From positions 1 through 64,000 of the forward strand of contig NZ_CAKASM010000018.1 of NCBI RefSeq assembly GCF_916858675.1: a stretch of 64,000 nt of DNA, written 5' to 3'. The stretch is from Sphingomonas sp. Leaf21 (GTDB lineage: Bacteria; Pseudomonadota; Alphaproteobacteria; Sphingomonadales; Sphingomonadaceae). Shown here piece by piece: positions 18,271 to 27,374 of the stretch. The position numbers and the translations under genes are program-made. Below the pieces are notes generated by a model. It was given only the letters and a program-made list of their open reading frames with translations, was not told the DNA's origin and did not search any database. Numbering within the stretch: the stretch's first letter is position 1; each line of letters begins with the position of its first letter.

Positions 18271-18480
18271 TCCTTCCCTCGCCCCTCGCAGGGGAGAGGG
18301 TTGCGCAGACTTGGTCTTTGCCAAGGCAAAGGCCTAGTCGGAGCTGGGTGAGGGGTGGTGCCCGCGGACGCGGGCGCGAGCCTGAAGGCTCGCTCGACCC
18401 CTCACCCAAGCTACGCTAGCCAGCAGAGCTGGCAAGCTTCGCTAACCCTCTCCCCTGTCCAGGGGCGAGGGAAGAAGGGA
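18271..18480. repeat. Composite palindromic repeat, copy 2 (~210 bp)
   Basis: Same order of nested hairpins as the copy at 8611-8822 and the same orientation, with scattered substitutions (for example GCAAGGCAAAGG in place of GCGTAGCAAAGG). It begins soon after the GGDEF-EAL stop and could end transcription there. Bases 18481-18643 then lead to the rpfF-like gene and contain the perfect palindrome CAGTTAACTG (18542-18551). Confidence 0.85.
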
Positions 18481-18643
18481 GGTTGGCGGCTCCATTCGGC
18501 CATACGGCGTGCCGCGTCCGGTTGAGGTATGGTTAAGCCAACAGTTAACTGCTTCCATATGCGTCGCTTTGGTCGGCGTTATCAGCCGTCGATGGGCCTA
18601 TCTTCGACAGGCAGCACGGTGCTGCAAGTCGAGAGTAAAAACC

Positions 18644-19570
18644 ATGACCGCTTATGATTTGAAGATGGCGACGGATATCCGTGATCTGCGCCTGGCAAAG
18701 ACCCGTGATCCGCGTGACCCGGACGGCGGAATCGCGGCATCGTTTCGCCTCGAGCAGCTCGATACGCGCTACGACCCCGATACCCAGACATTGTGGACCG
18801 ACATGCGGGCGCGGACCCGGCCCAGCTTCAACGCCGACCTGCTGCGCGATTTCGTCCGCTGGCAGGAGGCGATCGGGCTGGCCGCCGACGGGGTCGCGAT
18901 GCCGATCCGCTATGTCGTGCTGGGCTCAGGCTTTCCCGGCATATTCTCGCTGGGCGGCGACCTCAACATGTTCGCGCAGGCGATCCGCGACCGCAACCAT
19001 GACGCGCTGGTCCATTATGGACGAACCTGCGTCCAGATCCTCCACCGCAACATGCGCGGGCTGGAACGGCCGATCATCACCATCGGGCTGGTCGAGGGCG
19101 ATGCGCTCGGCGGCGGGTTCGAGGCGCTGTTGTCCTTCCATGTCGTCATCGCCGAGCGCGGCACCAGCTTCGGCCTGCCCGAGACGCTGTTCGGCCTGTT
19201 CCCCGGCATGGGGGCGCATTGCTTCCTCTCGCGGCGGCTGGGCGCGGCGCGGGCCGAGCGGATGATCATGAGCGGCCGCACCTATAGCGCGGAGGAGCTG
19301 TACGAGATGGGGCTGGTCCACAATCTCGCCGAGCCGGGCGAGGGGCGGCGGATGGTCGCCGACTATATCCGTCAGAACCATCGCCGCCATAGCGCGCATT
19401 GCGCGATCTACGAGGCGTCGCGCGCGGTCAATCCGCTGCCGCTCGAGGAGCTGGAAGCGGTGGTCGACCTGTGGGCCGATGCCGCGTTGCGGCTGACCGA
19501 GGGGGATCTGAAGCGGATGGAGCGGCTGGTCGCCGCGCAGACGCGCCTGCGGGAAAAGGCGGAGGCCTGA
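18644..19570 (+). CDS. rpfF: RpfF-like DSF synthase (crotonase family)
   Basis: 308 residues. It is a crotonase-fold protein with the features of RpfF, which makes cis-2-unsaturated fatty-acid signals (DSF) from acyl-ACP. The oxyanion segment is FSLGGDLNMF (101-110). The two catalytic glutamates of RpfF (141 and 161 in Xanthomonas) correspond to E160 in GGGFEALLSF and E180 in GLPETLFGLFPGMGA, with the same spacing of 20. The C-terminal helices (NPLPLEELEAVVDLWADAAL, LKRMERLVAAQ) also follow RpfF rather than ordinary enoyl-CoA hydratases. ATG 18644 has GAGAG eight bases upstream. It is flanked by two membrane GGDEF-EAL genes, while rpfC and rpfG are absent. The chemical product is not predictable from sequence. 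Confidence 0.82.
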   Translation: MTAYDLKMATDIRDLRLAKTRDPRDPDGGIAASFRLEQLDTRYDPDTQTLWTDMRARTRPSFNADLLRDFVRWQEAIGLAADGVAMPIRYVVLGSGFPGIFSLGGDLNMFAQAIRDRNHDALVHYGRTCVQILHRNMRGLERPIITIGLVEGDALGGGFEALLSFHVVIAERGTSFGLPETLFGLFPGMGAHCFLSRRLGAARAERMIMSGRTYSAEELYEMGLVHNLAEPGEGRRMVADYIRQNHRRHSAHCAIYEASRAVNPLPLEELEAVVDLWADAALRLTEGDLKRMERLVAAQTRLREKAEA

Positions 19571-21547
19571 TCAACCGGCCCTGGGAAGCGCGACCACCTT
19601 CCCGGGGCCATCCTCCGCCATCCCCAGCCCGGCGAACAGCGCGGTCAGACGCTCTGCGGGCATCGGCCGGGCGAGCAGGAAGCCCTGCACCGAGTCGCAC
19701 CGCGTGCGCTGCAACTGTTCGAGCTGCGCCTGGGTCTCCACCCCCTCCGCCACGGTCCGCATGCCCAGCTTGGCGGCAAGTTCGACAATGGTCTGCACGA
19801 TCGCGACCGACGCCGGGTTATGCTCGAGGTCGATGACGAAGGAGCGGTCGATCTTCAGCGTCTGGAACGGGAATTGGGTAAGATAGCTGAGCGACGAATA
19901 GCCGGTGCCGAAATCGTCGAGCGTGGTGCAGACCTGGATCCGGTTGAGCGCGGTCAGCACGTCGATCGAGCGTTCGACATCGTCGAGCAGCACCGTCTCC
20001 GTCACCTCCAGCGTCAGCCGCTGTGGCGGCAGGCCGCTGTCCCGCAATGCGCGCGTCACCGCGCCCGTCAGGTCGGGCGTGCGCAACTGCACCGGTGACA
20101 GGTTGACCGCGATCGTGACGTCCGACGGCCATGCGCTCGCCTCGCGACAGGCCTGGCGCAGAACCCAGTCGCCGATCGGGACGATCAGCCCGTTCTCCTC
20201 CGCGATCGGGATGAATTCGCCGGGAGACACCGGGCCGAATTGCGGGCTGTTCCAGCGCAACAGCGTCTCGCACGAGGTGATGCTGCCTTGCGCCAGGCGG
20301 AAGATCGGCTGGAACAGCAGATGGAACTCGCCGCGCTCCAGCGCGCCGTCCATCGCGGCGGCAAGCTGGCGTCGGCGCTCGATCTTCTCGTCCATCACCG
20401 GCTCGTACAGGAAGAACCGGCCGCGCCCATTCTCCTTGGCGCGGTAGAGCGCGAGATCGGCGTTTTTCAGCAACGTGTCGGCATCGTTCCCGTCATCGGG
20501 GGCGATGGCGACGCCGATCGAGGCGGAGGTGCGCAGGATATGCCCGCTGAAGCCCACCGGCTGTCGCACCAGATCGAGGATCGTCGTGCCGATCCCGCCC
20601 GCCGCTTCGGCATGATCGATGTCGCACAGCACTGCGAATTCGTCGCCGCCCAGCCGCGCGACGATCCCCTCCCTGGCGAATTGCTCGCTCAGCCGCCGCG
20701 CGACTCCGACCAGCAGCGCATTGCCCGCCAGATGCCCGAACGAGTCGTTGACCTCCTTGAACCGGTCGAGGTCGAGCCAGAGCAGCGCCAGCTTCTTTCC
20801 CGACGACGGACCGCCCGAGCCCGCCAGCGCGCGGAGTCGCTCCTCGAAATGTTCGCGAAAGGCGGTGCGATTGGAAACGCCGGTCAGGTCGTCGCGGCGC
20901 GCCAGTTCGGCATGGTGGTCGGCGAGCGCGGCCTTTTCCTGCGACGCGACGGTCGCGCGCAGGATCGCCGCATAGGTCTGCTGCGTGATGTCCATCATCG
21001 CGACCACGAACAACAGGATCACCGCCGCCATCAACGCCTTGAGCGGCTCGAGCGGCAGGAGCAGCCCGACCGCCAGCGGCAGCGACGCGCAGCAGAGCTG
21101 CGACAGTGCGATCAGCGGCCGTCCCGCATTGCGTCCGGCGATGCCCGCCGCATAGCCGATCGCGGTGGTGACCGAGAGCAGGTGGAGCGTGCCGTCCTGC
21201 GTGCGCGTCAGGGTCAGCAGGCCGAACAGGCCGAGCAGCGCGGCATAGCTGAGCGCGCCGAGGCGATAGCCGCGTTCCTGCTGCCGGATCGTGCCCGCGC
21301 GGCGGGCCCAGAGCGTGTCGACGATGCGTCCCAGGCCCACCGCCGCGATGCCCATGGCGCAGCCGATCAGCCAGTCGTCGCCACTGGCGGCGGCCACGAC
21401 CGCCGCGATCGCGCTGCTCGTGATGGCGCCGATGACCAGCGAGCGTGGCGAGGCGTAGAGCGACTCGACCAGGACGGCACGAACCCGCATGGAAATCTGG
21501 TCGTCGGCCTGGCGGAGGCGTGCCACCCGGTTGATTATTCGTCGCAT
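19571..21547 (-). CDS. Membrane-anchored GGDEF-EAL protein
   Basis: 658 residues. The N-terminal 200 residues contain about five to six membrane helices without a recognisable sensory domain (SLVIGAITSSAIAAVVAAA, ALSYAALLGLFGLLTL, LIALSQLCCASLPLAVGLLL, LMAAVILLFVVAMM). GGDEF follows with ARLGGDEF (300-304 for GGDEF) and an intact DLDRFKEVNDSFGH. The EAL domain has ETL in place of EAL (SCETLLRW), a functional variant in many phosphodiesterases, with NLSPVQ, EVTET, DDFGTGYSS, KIDRSF, AEGVET and QGFLLARP. AGGAG six bases before ATG 21547 sets the start. Its stop codon abuts that of the rpfF-like gene with no base between, so the two genes are convergent and any read-through is antisense. Confidence 0.93.
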   Translation of the reverse strand: MRRIINRVARLRQADDQISMRVRAVLVESLYASPRSLVIGAITSSAIAAVVAAASGDDWLIGCAMGIAAVGLGRIVDTLWARRAGTIRQQERGYRLGALSYAALLGLFGLLTLTRTQDGTLHLLSVTTAIGYAAGIAGRNAGRPLIALSQLCCASLPLAVGLLLPLEPLKALMAAVILLFVVAMMDITQQTYAAILRATVASQEKAALADHHAELARRDDLTGVSNRTAFREHFEERLRALAGSGGPSSGKKLALLWLDLDRFKEVNDSFGHLAGNALLVGVARRLSEQFAREGIVARLGGDEFAVLCDIDHAEAAGGIGTTILDLVRQPVGFSGHILRTSASIGVAIAPDDGNDADTLLKNADLALYRAKENGRGRFFLYEPVMDEKIERRRQLAAAMDGALERGEFHLLFQPIFRLAQGSITSCETLLRWNSPQFGPVSPGEFIPIAEENGLIVPIGDWVLRQACREASAWPSDVTIAVNLSPVQLRTPDLTGAVTRALRDSGLPPQRLTLEVTETVLLDDVERSIDVLTALNRIQVCTTLDDFGTGYSSLSYLTQFPFQTLKIDRSFVIDLEHNPASVAIVQTIVELAAKLGMRTVAEGVETQAQLEQLQRTRCDSVQGFLLARPMPAERLTALFAGLGMAEDGPGKVVALPRAG

Positions 21548-21890
21548 ATCAAACTCCTGGGCGCTGCGTAACGCATCCGACCCGGAGGCCCAAATCGCGT
21601 CCCGTCCGCCACGGATGTTGATATCCGGGTAGAGCGTCCTCCGGCGATGCGCGCGGACCATCCCGCCGATGGTCGGCGGGGCGATACGTCACAGGTCGGC
21701 AGCCAGGGAATGACAACGGTCATGTCGCGCTCAACGACGCAGCGGACCAATCGCCTCAAAAGTCGTTGCTTCTCCGTAAAAGAATCATGTCCATCGCGAA
21801 GCGAAATTGGAATTTATGGTTAATGCCTGAGTGGAAACCCCGATCGGCGACCCCGTTCCCTCCCCTTTGCAGGAGCGAGGGGAGACGATG
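21548..21890. other. Intergenic region between the GGDEF-EAL gene and a small membrane protein
   Basis: Contains the leader and promoter of the leftward GGDEF-EAL gene and, at 21861-21886, a half-palindrome of the CCCTCCCC/GAGGGG repeat type next to the stop of the small membrane-protein gene. Bases 21760-21840 are relatively AT-rich. No gene is supported. Confidence 0.5.
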
Positions 21891-22175
21891 TCACTCCTCC
21901 AGGTCCTCCGGCACGCCGATCGAGGAGCGCATCCGCCAGCGGGCGCTGACCTCGACTTCGTCGAACAGGTGGCCGCCCAGCATTACCAGCGCGGTTCCGG
22001 CGCTCGCCCCCAGAAAGCCGATCGTCGCCAGCGCCAGCGCGGTCGCGCCCGGCGACAGGGCGGAGGGATGCGCCGCGCACAGATGGGTGATCGCCGCATA
22101 GGCGATCGCCCACAAGATCAAACCGCCGCCCCGCAACGCCCAGTCCGCGCGCCGCGATCGATGCCATGCCGCCAT
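21891..22175 (-). CDS. Small membrane protein of unknown function
   Basis: 94 residues with two predicted membrane helices (GGGLILWAIAYAAITHLCAA and ALSPGATALALATIGFLGASAG, the second continuing into TALVMLGG) and a charged, acidic C-terminal tail (EVEVSARWRMRSSIGVPEDLEE). I do not recognise the family. Codon use resembles the neighbours, and the divergent arrangement with the CLC gene leaves 149 bases for promoters. The basic N-terminus suggests both ends lie in the cytoplasm. Confidence 0.6.
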   Translation of the reverse strand: MAAWHRSRRADWALRGGGLILWAIAYAAITHLCAAHPSALSPGATALALATIGFLGASAGTALVMLGGHLFDEVEVSARWRMRSSIGVPEDLEE

Positions 22176-22324
22176 GCCACAATCCTAACCGTGGCCCTCC
22201 AGCTATCGGCGTCGTCATAGCAATTCGAGGCCGATTCCGGGCTTTCGCATAGCATCGGCATAGTGTGGCAGTGGCTGGCACGGAGCGCTGGCGGCGGCGC
22301 CGGTTTCGCGACATAGCATGGCCC

Positions 22325-24064
22325 ATGTCTATCCTCCGACTGGCGCCCGCCTGGGCGCGGCGCAACGTCCGTTCGAGCGAAGCCGGTCTAGTGCTGCTCG
22401 CGATCGCGGTCGGCGCGGGGGCGGGGGTGTTGAGCGTCGTGCAGGGGGCGATCGCGCGCACCCTGCAACATCTGTTGTTCGCGCTGAACATCGATGAGCG
22501 CCTGAGCTCGGCGACCGGGGTGCCCGCGCTGGCGCTGCTCGCGCTGCCGCTCGGCGGACTGGTGCTGGCGGGATTTTCCTGGGCGACGGGGGCACGGCGG
22601 CGGCGCATGGTCGACGCGGTCGAGGCCAATGCGCTGCACGGCGGGCGCATGTCCTGGTCGGACAGCCTGGTGATTTCGGGGCAGACGATCATCTCCAACG
22701 GCTTCGGCGCGTCGGTCGGGCTGGAGGCGGCCTATGCGCAGCTCGGCGCGGGGTTGGCGTCGGTCGGCGGTGGCTGGCTTCGGCTCAGGCGCGGCGACCT
22801 TCGGGTGCTGGTCGGGGCGGGCACCGGGGCCGCCATCGCGGGCGCATTCGGCGCGCCGCTGGCGGGTGCCTTCTACGCGTTCGAGATCGTGATCGGCGCC
22901 TATACGCCCGCCGCCATCGCCCCGGTCGCGGCGGCGGCGCTGACCGGCGTGCTGGTCGCGCAGATGCTGGGGGCGCAACCCTATCTGGTCGATGCGGTGG
23001 CGGGCGAGCCGGTGCTGACCCATCACTATCTGATCTATGCCGGGCTGGGCGCGGTGGCGGCTTTGCTCGGCATCGTCCTGATGCGCGCGGTGGCGGAGAT
23101 GGAGACGCTGACCCGTCGCCTGCCGGTCGATGCGATGTGGCGACCGGCGATCGGCGGCGTGCTGCTGATCCCGCTCGCGCTGCTGACCCCGCAGATCCTG
23201 TCGGCGGGGCACGGCGCGTTGCACCTGGACCTGGAATATGGCCTGCCGCTGAGCTTTCTCGCGGCGATCTTCATCATGAAGAGCGCGGCCTCGGTCGTGT
23301 CGCTGGGCTTCGGCTTTCGCGGCGGGCTGTTCTTCGCCTCGCTGTTCCTCGGCAGCTTGCTGGGGCACATCTATGCCGATGCGATCGCCTGGGCGGCGGG
23401 CACGGCGGTGATCGATCCGCAGAACGCCGCGCTGGTCGGCATGGCGGCGTTCGCGGTGGCGGTGGTCGGCGGCCCGATGACGATGGCGATGCTGGTGCTG
23501 GAGGCGACGCACGACTTCTCGCTGGCGGGGGCGACGATCGCGGCGTCGCTGGTCACGACGACGATCGTGCGCGAGACGTTCGGCTATTCCTTCTCGACCT
23601 GGCGGCTCCACCTGCGCGGCGAGACGATCAAGAGCGCGCGCGACGTCGGCTGGATGCGCACGCTGACCGCCGGGCGGATGATGCGCCGGGTCGAGCGCGC
23701 CACGCCCGCCCGGATGAGCATCGCCGAGTTCCGCCGCGCCTTCCCGCTGGGATCGACGAGCCGCGTGGTGCTGGTCGATGACCAGGATCATTATGCCGGG
23801 ATCATCCAGACCGCGCGCGCCTATGCCGACGGGCTCGACCCCGGCGAGCCGATCGGGACGCTCGCGATCCAGCGCGACCAGGCGCTGGCGCCCGACGCGG
23901 ACGTGAAGACGGTGATGAGCGCGCTCGACGCGGCCGGCGCGGACGAGATGGCGGTGATCGGCGGCTCGAGCGAGGTCCTGGGGCTGGTGTCCGAGCCCTA
24001 TGTCCGGCGGCGCTATGCCGAGGAACTCGACAAGGCGCAGCGTGAATTGTTCGGCGAGCATTGA
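22325..24064 (+). CDS. CLC-family chloride channel/antiporter with C-terminal CBS-like region
   Basis: About 579 residues from MSILRLAP; an in-frame ATG 60 bases upstream is possible but adds an Arg-rich stretch. Many membrane helices are followed by a cytoplasmic C-terminal region of about 130 residues with the pattern of paired CBS domains (SRVVLVDDQDHYAGIIQ, ADEMAVIGGSSEVLGLVSE). CLC marks are GLEAAYAQ (the GREGP-type helix, gating Glu kept), AGAGTGAAIAGAFGAPLAGAF and FRGGLFFASLFLGSLLG. The Ser-bearing GSGIPE motif is replaced by VDAVEAN, so it belongs to a divergent subgroup; whether it acts as channel or antiporter is open. No operon partner is evident. Confidence 0.87.
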   Translation: MSILRLAPAWARRNVRSSEAGLVLLAIAVGAGAGVLSVVQGAIARTLQHLLFALNIDERLSSATGVPALALLALPLGGLVLAGFSWATGARRRRMVDAVEANALHGGRMSWSDSLVISGQTIISNGFGASVGLEAAYAQLGAGLASVGGGWLRLRRGDLRVLVGAGTGAAIAGAFGAPLAGAFYAFEIVIGAYTPAAIAPVAAAALTGVLVAQMLGAQPYLVDAVAGEPVLTHHYLIYAGLGAVAALLGIVLMRAVAEMETLTRRLPVDAMWRPAIGGVLLIPLALLTPQILSAGHGALHLDLEYGLPLSFLAAIFIMKSAASVVSLGFGFRGGLFFASLFLGSLLGHIYADAIAWAAGTAVIDPQNAALVGMAAFAVAVVGGPMTMAMLVLEATHDFSLAGATIAASLVTTTIVRETFGYSFSTWRLHLRGETIKSARDVGWMRTLTAGRMMRRVERATPARMSIAEFRRAFPLGSTSRVVLVDDQDHYAGIIQTARAYADGLDPGEPIGTLAIQRDQALAPDADVKTVMSALDAAGADEMAVIGGSSEVLGLVSEPYVRRRYAEELDKAQRELFGEH

Positions 24065-24130
24065 AGAACGCGCGGTCCAGATCCGGAAATTTACAGCCCT
24101 TCGATTGATCTAGGCGCAGGACGGCCATCG

Positions 24131-24937
24131 GTGAGGGGGGTATCGTTACGGCCCCGGTCTCTGGCGTGTGCCGAGGCGACCGAGCGCAATCTCCGAGAGG
24201 AACACCGCATAGCCTATCCGATCCACCGTTACCGCGCCCTGGCCGAGCTGACGCCGCAGGAGGAGCGCGCGCTGCTGACGCTGGGCGAGGACGAGGTCGT
24301 CCGTCGGCGCGGCGAAACCTTCCAGAGGGAGGGCGATACGGCTCGCGGCGTCCATATGCATATCCGGGGCTGGATCAGCTCCTCGATCCTGCTGCGCAGC
24401 GGCAATCGTCTGGTTCAGAAGATCCACCTGCCCGGCGATATATTGGGGACGCCCAGCATGGTCCTGCCGCGCGCGGCCGACACGCTGACCGCGATTACCG
24501 AATCGGTGACGGCGTTCGTGCCCTATGACCGGTTGGGGCGGCTGTACCGGGATCTGCCGCGCCTCGCCGCGCTGTTCACCATGGCGGTCCAGCTCGAGCG
24601 GCTGGCGCTGATGGACGCGCTGGCGGTGACCGGCAAGGCGTCGGCGCGCGAGCAACTGGCCCGGCTGCTGATCGATCTCCACGCGCGGCTGACCCCGATC
24701 GGTGCGGTGGAGGACGAAGGCTTCGTCCTGCCGTTGACGCAGGAGATCATCGGCGACCTGCTCGGCCTGACCGCCGTGCACGTGAACCGGACGATCCGCG
24801 CGCTCGAGACGGAAGGGCTGGTCGCGCGATCGGGCCAGCGTGTCCGCCTGCTCGACCTTGCTGCGCTGCGCCGCCTGTCGCCGCTATCCCAGCGGCAGCC
24901 GCAGTTCGAACCGACCTGGCTCCCTCCGGCGGCATGA
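24131..24937 (+). CDS. Crp/Fnr-family transcription regulator
   Basis: About 268 residues from GTG 24131; the true start may lie further in, but no better-placed start codon exists. A cyclic-nucleotide-binding-type beta roll (GETFQREGDTARGVHMHIRG to KIHLPGDILGTPSM) is followed by a long dimer helix and a Crp-type winged helix (LPLTQEIIGDLLGLTAVHVNRTIRALETEGLV). There is no Fnr-type N-terminal cysteine cluster, so oxygen sensing by Fe-S is unlikely. It lies 66 bases after the CLC gene and 110 bases before a TonB-type receptor gene, either of which it might control. Confidence 0.87.
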   Translation: MRGVSLRPRSLACAEATERNLREEHRIAYPIHRYRALAELTPQEERALLTLGEDEVVRRRGETFQREGDTARGVHMHIRGWISSSILLRSGNRLVQKIHLPGDILGTPSMVLPRAADTLTAITESVTAFVPYDRLGRLYRDLPRLAALFTMAVQLERLALMDALAVTGKASAREQLARLLIDLHARLTPIGAVEDEGFVLPLTQEIIGDLLGLTAVHVNRTIRALETEGLVARSGQRVRLLDLAALRRLSPLSQRQPQFEPTWLPPAA

Positions 24938-25047
24938 GGAAAACTGGGGGCTCCCCGGACAATTGATGCGTGGTCGCCTCGGCGGCGGCGCGGTAGGCCG
25001 TATCGGGCCCATCGGGGGGCTCATGCCACCAATACAGGTTTGCCACG

Positions 25048-27264
25048 ATGCCGATCGTTGGTGCAGCGGATCGTCATGCCCGGAAGGGCGCCCGGCGCAC
25101 GGGATGCCAGAGCGGGCGACGATGCCTGGTCGCCCTCGTGGTGTCGCCGATCCTCGTTCTTGGAAATCCGACCGACGCGACAGCGCAGTCCGACGCTCCA
25201 CCCGTCGCGCAACCCGACGCCAGGGAGGTCGTCGTGCGTGCGCGGCGCCTGCCCGCCAAGCGGACGGCGCAGGGCGTGGTCTATGCGACCGGGGACCAGG
25301 CGCAAGGCGTGGCGGGGTCGGCGAGCGACGTTCTCAACACCGTGCCCTCGGTCCATGTCGCGCCCGACGGGCGGGTGACGATCCGCGGCGACGCCAATGT
25401 CCGCATCTTCGTCGATGGACGTCCGTCCGCCGCGCTCAACGGCCCTAACCGGGGCACCGCGCTGGAGGCGCTGTCGGGCGGCGCGATCGACTCGGTGGAG
25501 GTCTTGACCAATCCCTCGGTCCGCTATGACGCCGATGGCGGGATGATCCTGAACCTCGTGATGAAGCGGTCGCATCAGGCGGGGGTTCAGGCCAAGGTCA
25601 CCGGCAATGTCGGTACTGGCGGGCGCCGCAACGTGTCGGGGCATGGCGAGGTCCAGTCGGGCGGGCTCAAGGCCGCGATCGACCTGTCCTTGCGCGATGA
25701 GGTGCGGCTGGTGACGGCGACCGACGATCGCCGCTTGCTGGACGGCAGCGGTTCGGTGGTGCAGCGCTTCGTCACCCTGTCGCGCTATACCCCGACGCAC
25801 AGCCGTTCGGCCATGGTGACCGCAAGCCTGTCCTACGCCGCGACCGACAGGGGCGAGATCGGGATCGAGACGACCCTGTCGCAGGGTAGCCCGTATAACC
25901 GGATCGACGAGGCGCATCGCGACACGCCGGGGCAGGGACTGCCGGACATTCTGTATCGCCGGACGAGGACGGGCACCTATCGCAACGACGACCGCGACCT
26001 GACGCTCTACTATCGCGAAAAGGCCGCCGATGGACGCGGCGCATGGTCGATCGAGGCACAGCATGCCGAGACGGGGCTGCGCTGGGATCGTCCCTTCGTC
26101 ACGGATTACGACATGCCGCCGCGCGACGCGACCGGCGAGCGGGTGGCGTTCCGGACGCTTTCCACCATGGACCGCGCCGCCGCCGACTATGATTTGCCCC
26201 TGTCCGCGTCAGTGAGGCTGCGCGCCGGAGCGGAAGCCAGGCGTGAGGCGGTCTCGACAGCCAGCGGGCAGGTCGCCTTCGACCCTGCACAGGCCTTGCC
26301 GCTGCCTATTCCCACCCTGTCACGCTTCGACGGGATCCAGCATATCGGTGCGCTGCACGCCGCGCTCACCTATCGGCAGGGCGACTGGACGATCGAGGGT
26401 GGCACCCGGCTGGAGGATGTCCGGGTCGCCGTGCCCGGAACGGTGCAGCGCCGGGTCGCGGGCTTCGCGCATCGTATGTCGGCGATGCGCGACATGGGCC
26501 GGGGGCATCTGGCACTACGCCTGTCGCGCAGTCGTGAGCGGCTCGATCCGAGCGACCTCAATCCCACGCTGGTGACGGTCGATCCCCAGGCGCAATCGCG
26601 CGGCAATCCGCTGCTTCGCCCGCAGGATATCGATTCGGCGGAGATCGAATATGGTTTCGACCACTCGGCCTTTCAGGCGACCGCGACCCTGTACTGGCGC
26701 CGGACGGAGCGGTTGATCGGCGACGATTACCGGATCGGGGCGGACGGCATCCTGCTCCGGACGGTGGCGAACAACGGCGCGCGACGCTCGGCGGGGGGTG
26801 AGGTGGTGCTGTCCGGTCCGGTGGGCAAGGCGATCCGCTACAGCCTGACCGGCAATATCCGCAGCGACCGGATCACGCGGGACGACCCGTCCGCGACGTA
26901 TCGCACCGCGCTGATCGGCTGGTCGCTACAGGCGTCGCTGGACTGGGACGCGACCCCGCGCGACGCGCTCCATGTCGATGCGGATCGGCAGGGGCCGGAG
27001 TTGCTGCCGATGGGGGTGCGGACGGGCACGGGCGGGGTGAACCTGGTCTGGCGGCACAAGGTCGGGCCGCGATGGACCGCCACGCTGACCGCGCGCCGAC
27101 TGGTGCAGGACGCCCGCATCCACACCACGATCGTCACGCCGCTGGCGATCGACGTCACCGAGCGGACGACCGATACCCGCGCGCTGCTGATCGGGCTGAC
27201 CTATGGCTTCAAGGGCAAGGCCGCGCCCGGGGGAAGCGCGATTTCCTCACCCGCAAAGCGTTGA
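25048..27264 (+). CDS. TonB-dependent-receptor-like outer-membrane beta-barrel protein
   Basis: 738 residues. After a signal sequence (LVALVVSPILVLGNPTDATAQ broken by an atypically long basic N-terminus) comes a plug-like domain: REVVVRARRLPA, SDVLNTVPSVHVAPDGRVTIRGDANVRIFVDGRP split over residues 85-130, and AIDSVEVLTNPSVRYDADG. The remaining residues form a barrel ending in YGFKGKAAPG, with about 14 more residues than a usual barrel end in Phe or Tyr. This pattern matches the outer-membrane beta-barrel branch of TonB-dependent receptors. Ligand is unknown. ATG 25048 is the first reasonable start, but a later start nearer the signal core would also work. Confidence 0.8.
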   Translation: MPIVGAADRHARKGARRTGCQSGRRCLVALVVSPILVLGNPTDATAQSDAPPVAQPDAREVVVRARRLPAKRTAQGVVYATGDQAQGVAGSASDVLNTVPSVHVAPDGRVTIRGDANVRIFVDGRPSAALNGPNRGTALEALSGGAIDSVEVLTNPSVRYDADGGMILNLVMKRSHQAGVQAKVTGNVGTGGRRNVSGHGEVQSGGLKAAIDLSLRDEVRLVTATDDRRLLDGSGSVVQRFVTLSRYTPTHSRSAMVTASLSYAATDRGEIGIETTLSQGSPYNRIDEAHRDTPGQGLPDILYRRTRTGTYRNDDRDLTLYYREKAADGRGAWSIEAQHAETGLRWDRPFVTDYDMPPRDATGERVAFRTLSTMDRAAADYDLPLSASVRLRAGAEARREAVSTASGQVAFDPAQALPLPIPTLSRFDGIQHIGALHAALTYRQGDWTIEGGTRLEDVRVAVPGTVQRRVAGFAHRMSAMRDMGRGHLALRLSRSRERLDPSDLNPTLVTVDPQAQSRGNPLLRPQDIDSAEIEYGFDHSAFQATATLYWRRTERLIGDDYRIGADGILLRTVANNGARRSAGGEVVLSGPVGKAIRYSLTGNIRSDRITRDDPSATYRTALIGWSLQASLDWDATPRDALHVDADRQGPELLPMGVRTGTGGVNLVWRHKVGPRWTATLTARRLVQDARIHTTIVTPLAIDVTERTTDTRALLIGLTYGFKGKAAPGGSAISSPAKR

Positions 27265-27374
27265 TGGAACGAATGGGGCGATTCTTTCGATCGGTTCAGC
27301 TTGGCGTAGGATTGCATGCTATAGCTGCGCGCTCCTGCGACGACATTTGGACGAATAGGGGCTATCATACCGAC

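Noticed and set aside
18644..19570. Plain enoyl-CoA hydratase as the annotation of the crotonase
   Set aside because: The spacing of the two Glu, the GLPE-LFGLFPGMGA segment and the C-terminal helices fit RpfF better; kept as the alternative at lower likelihood.
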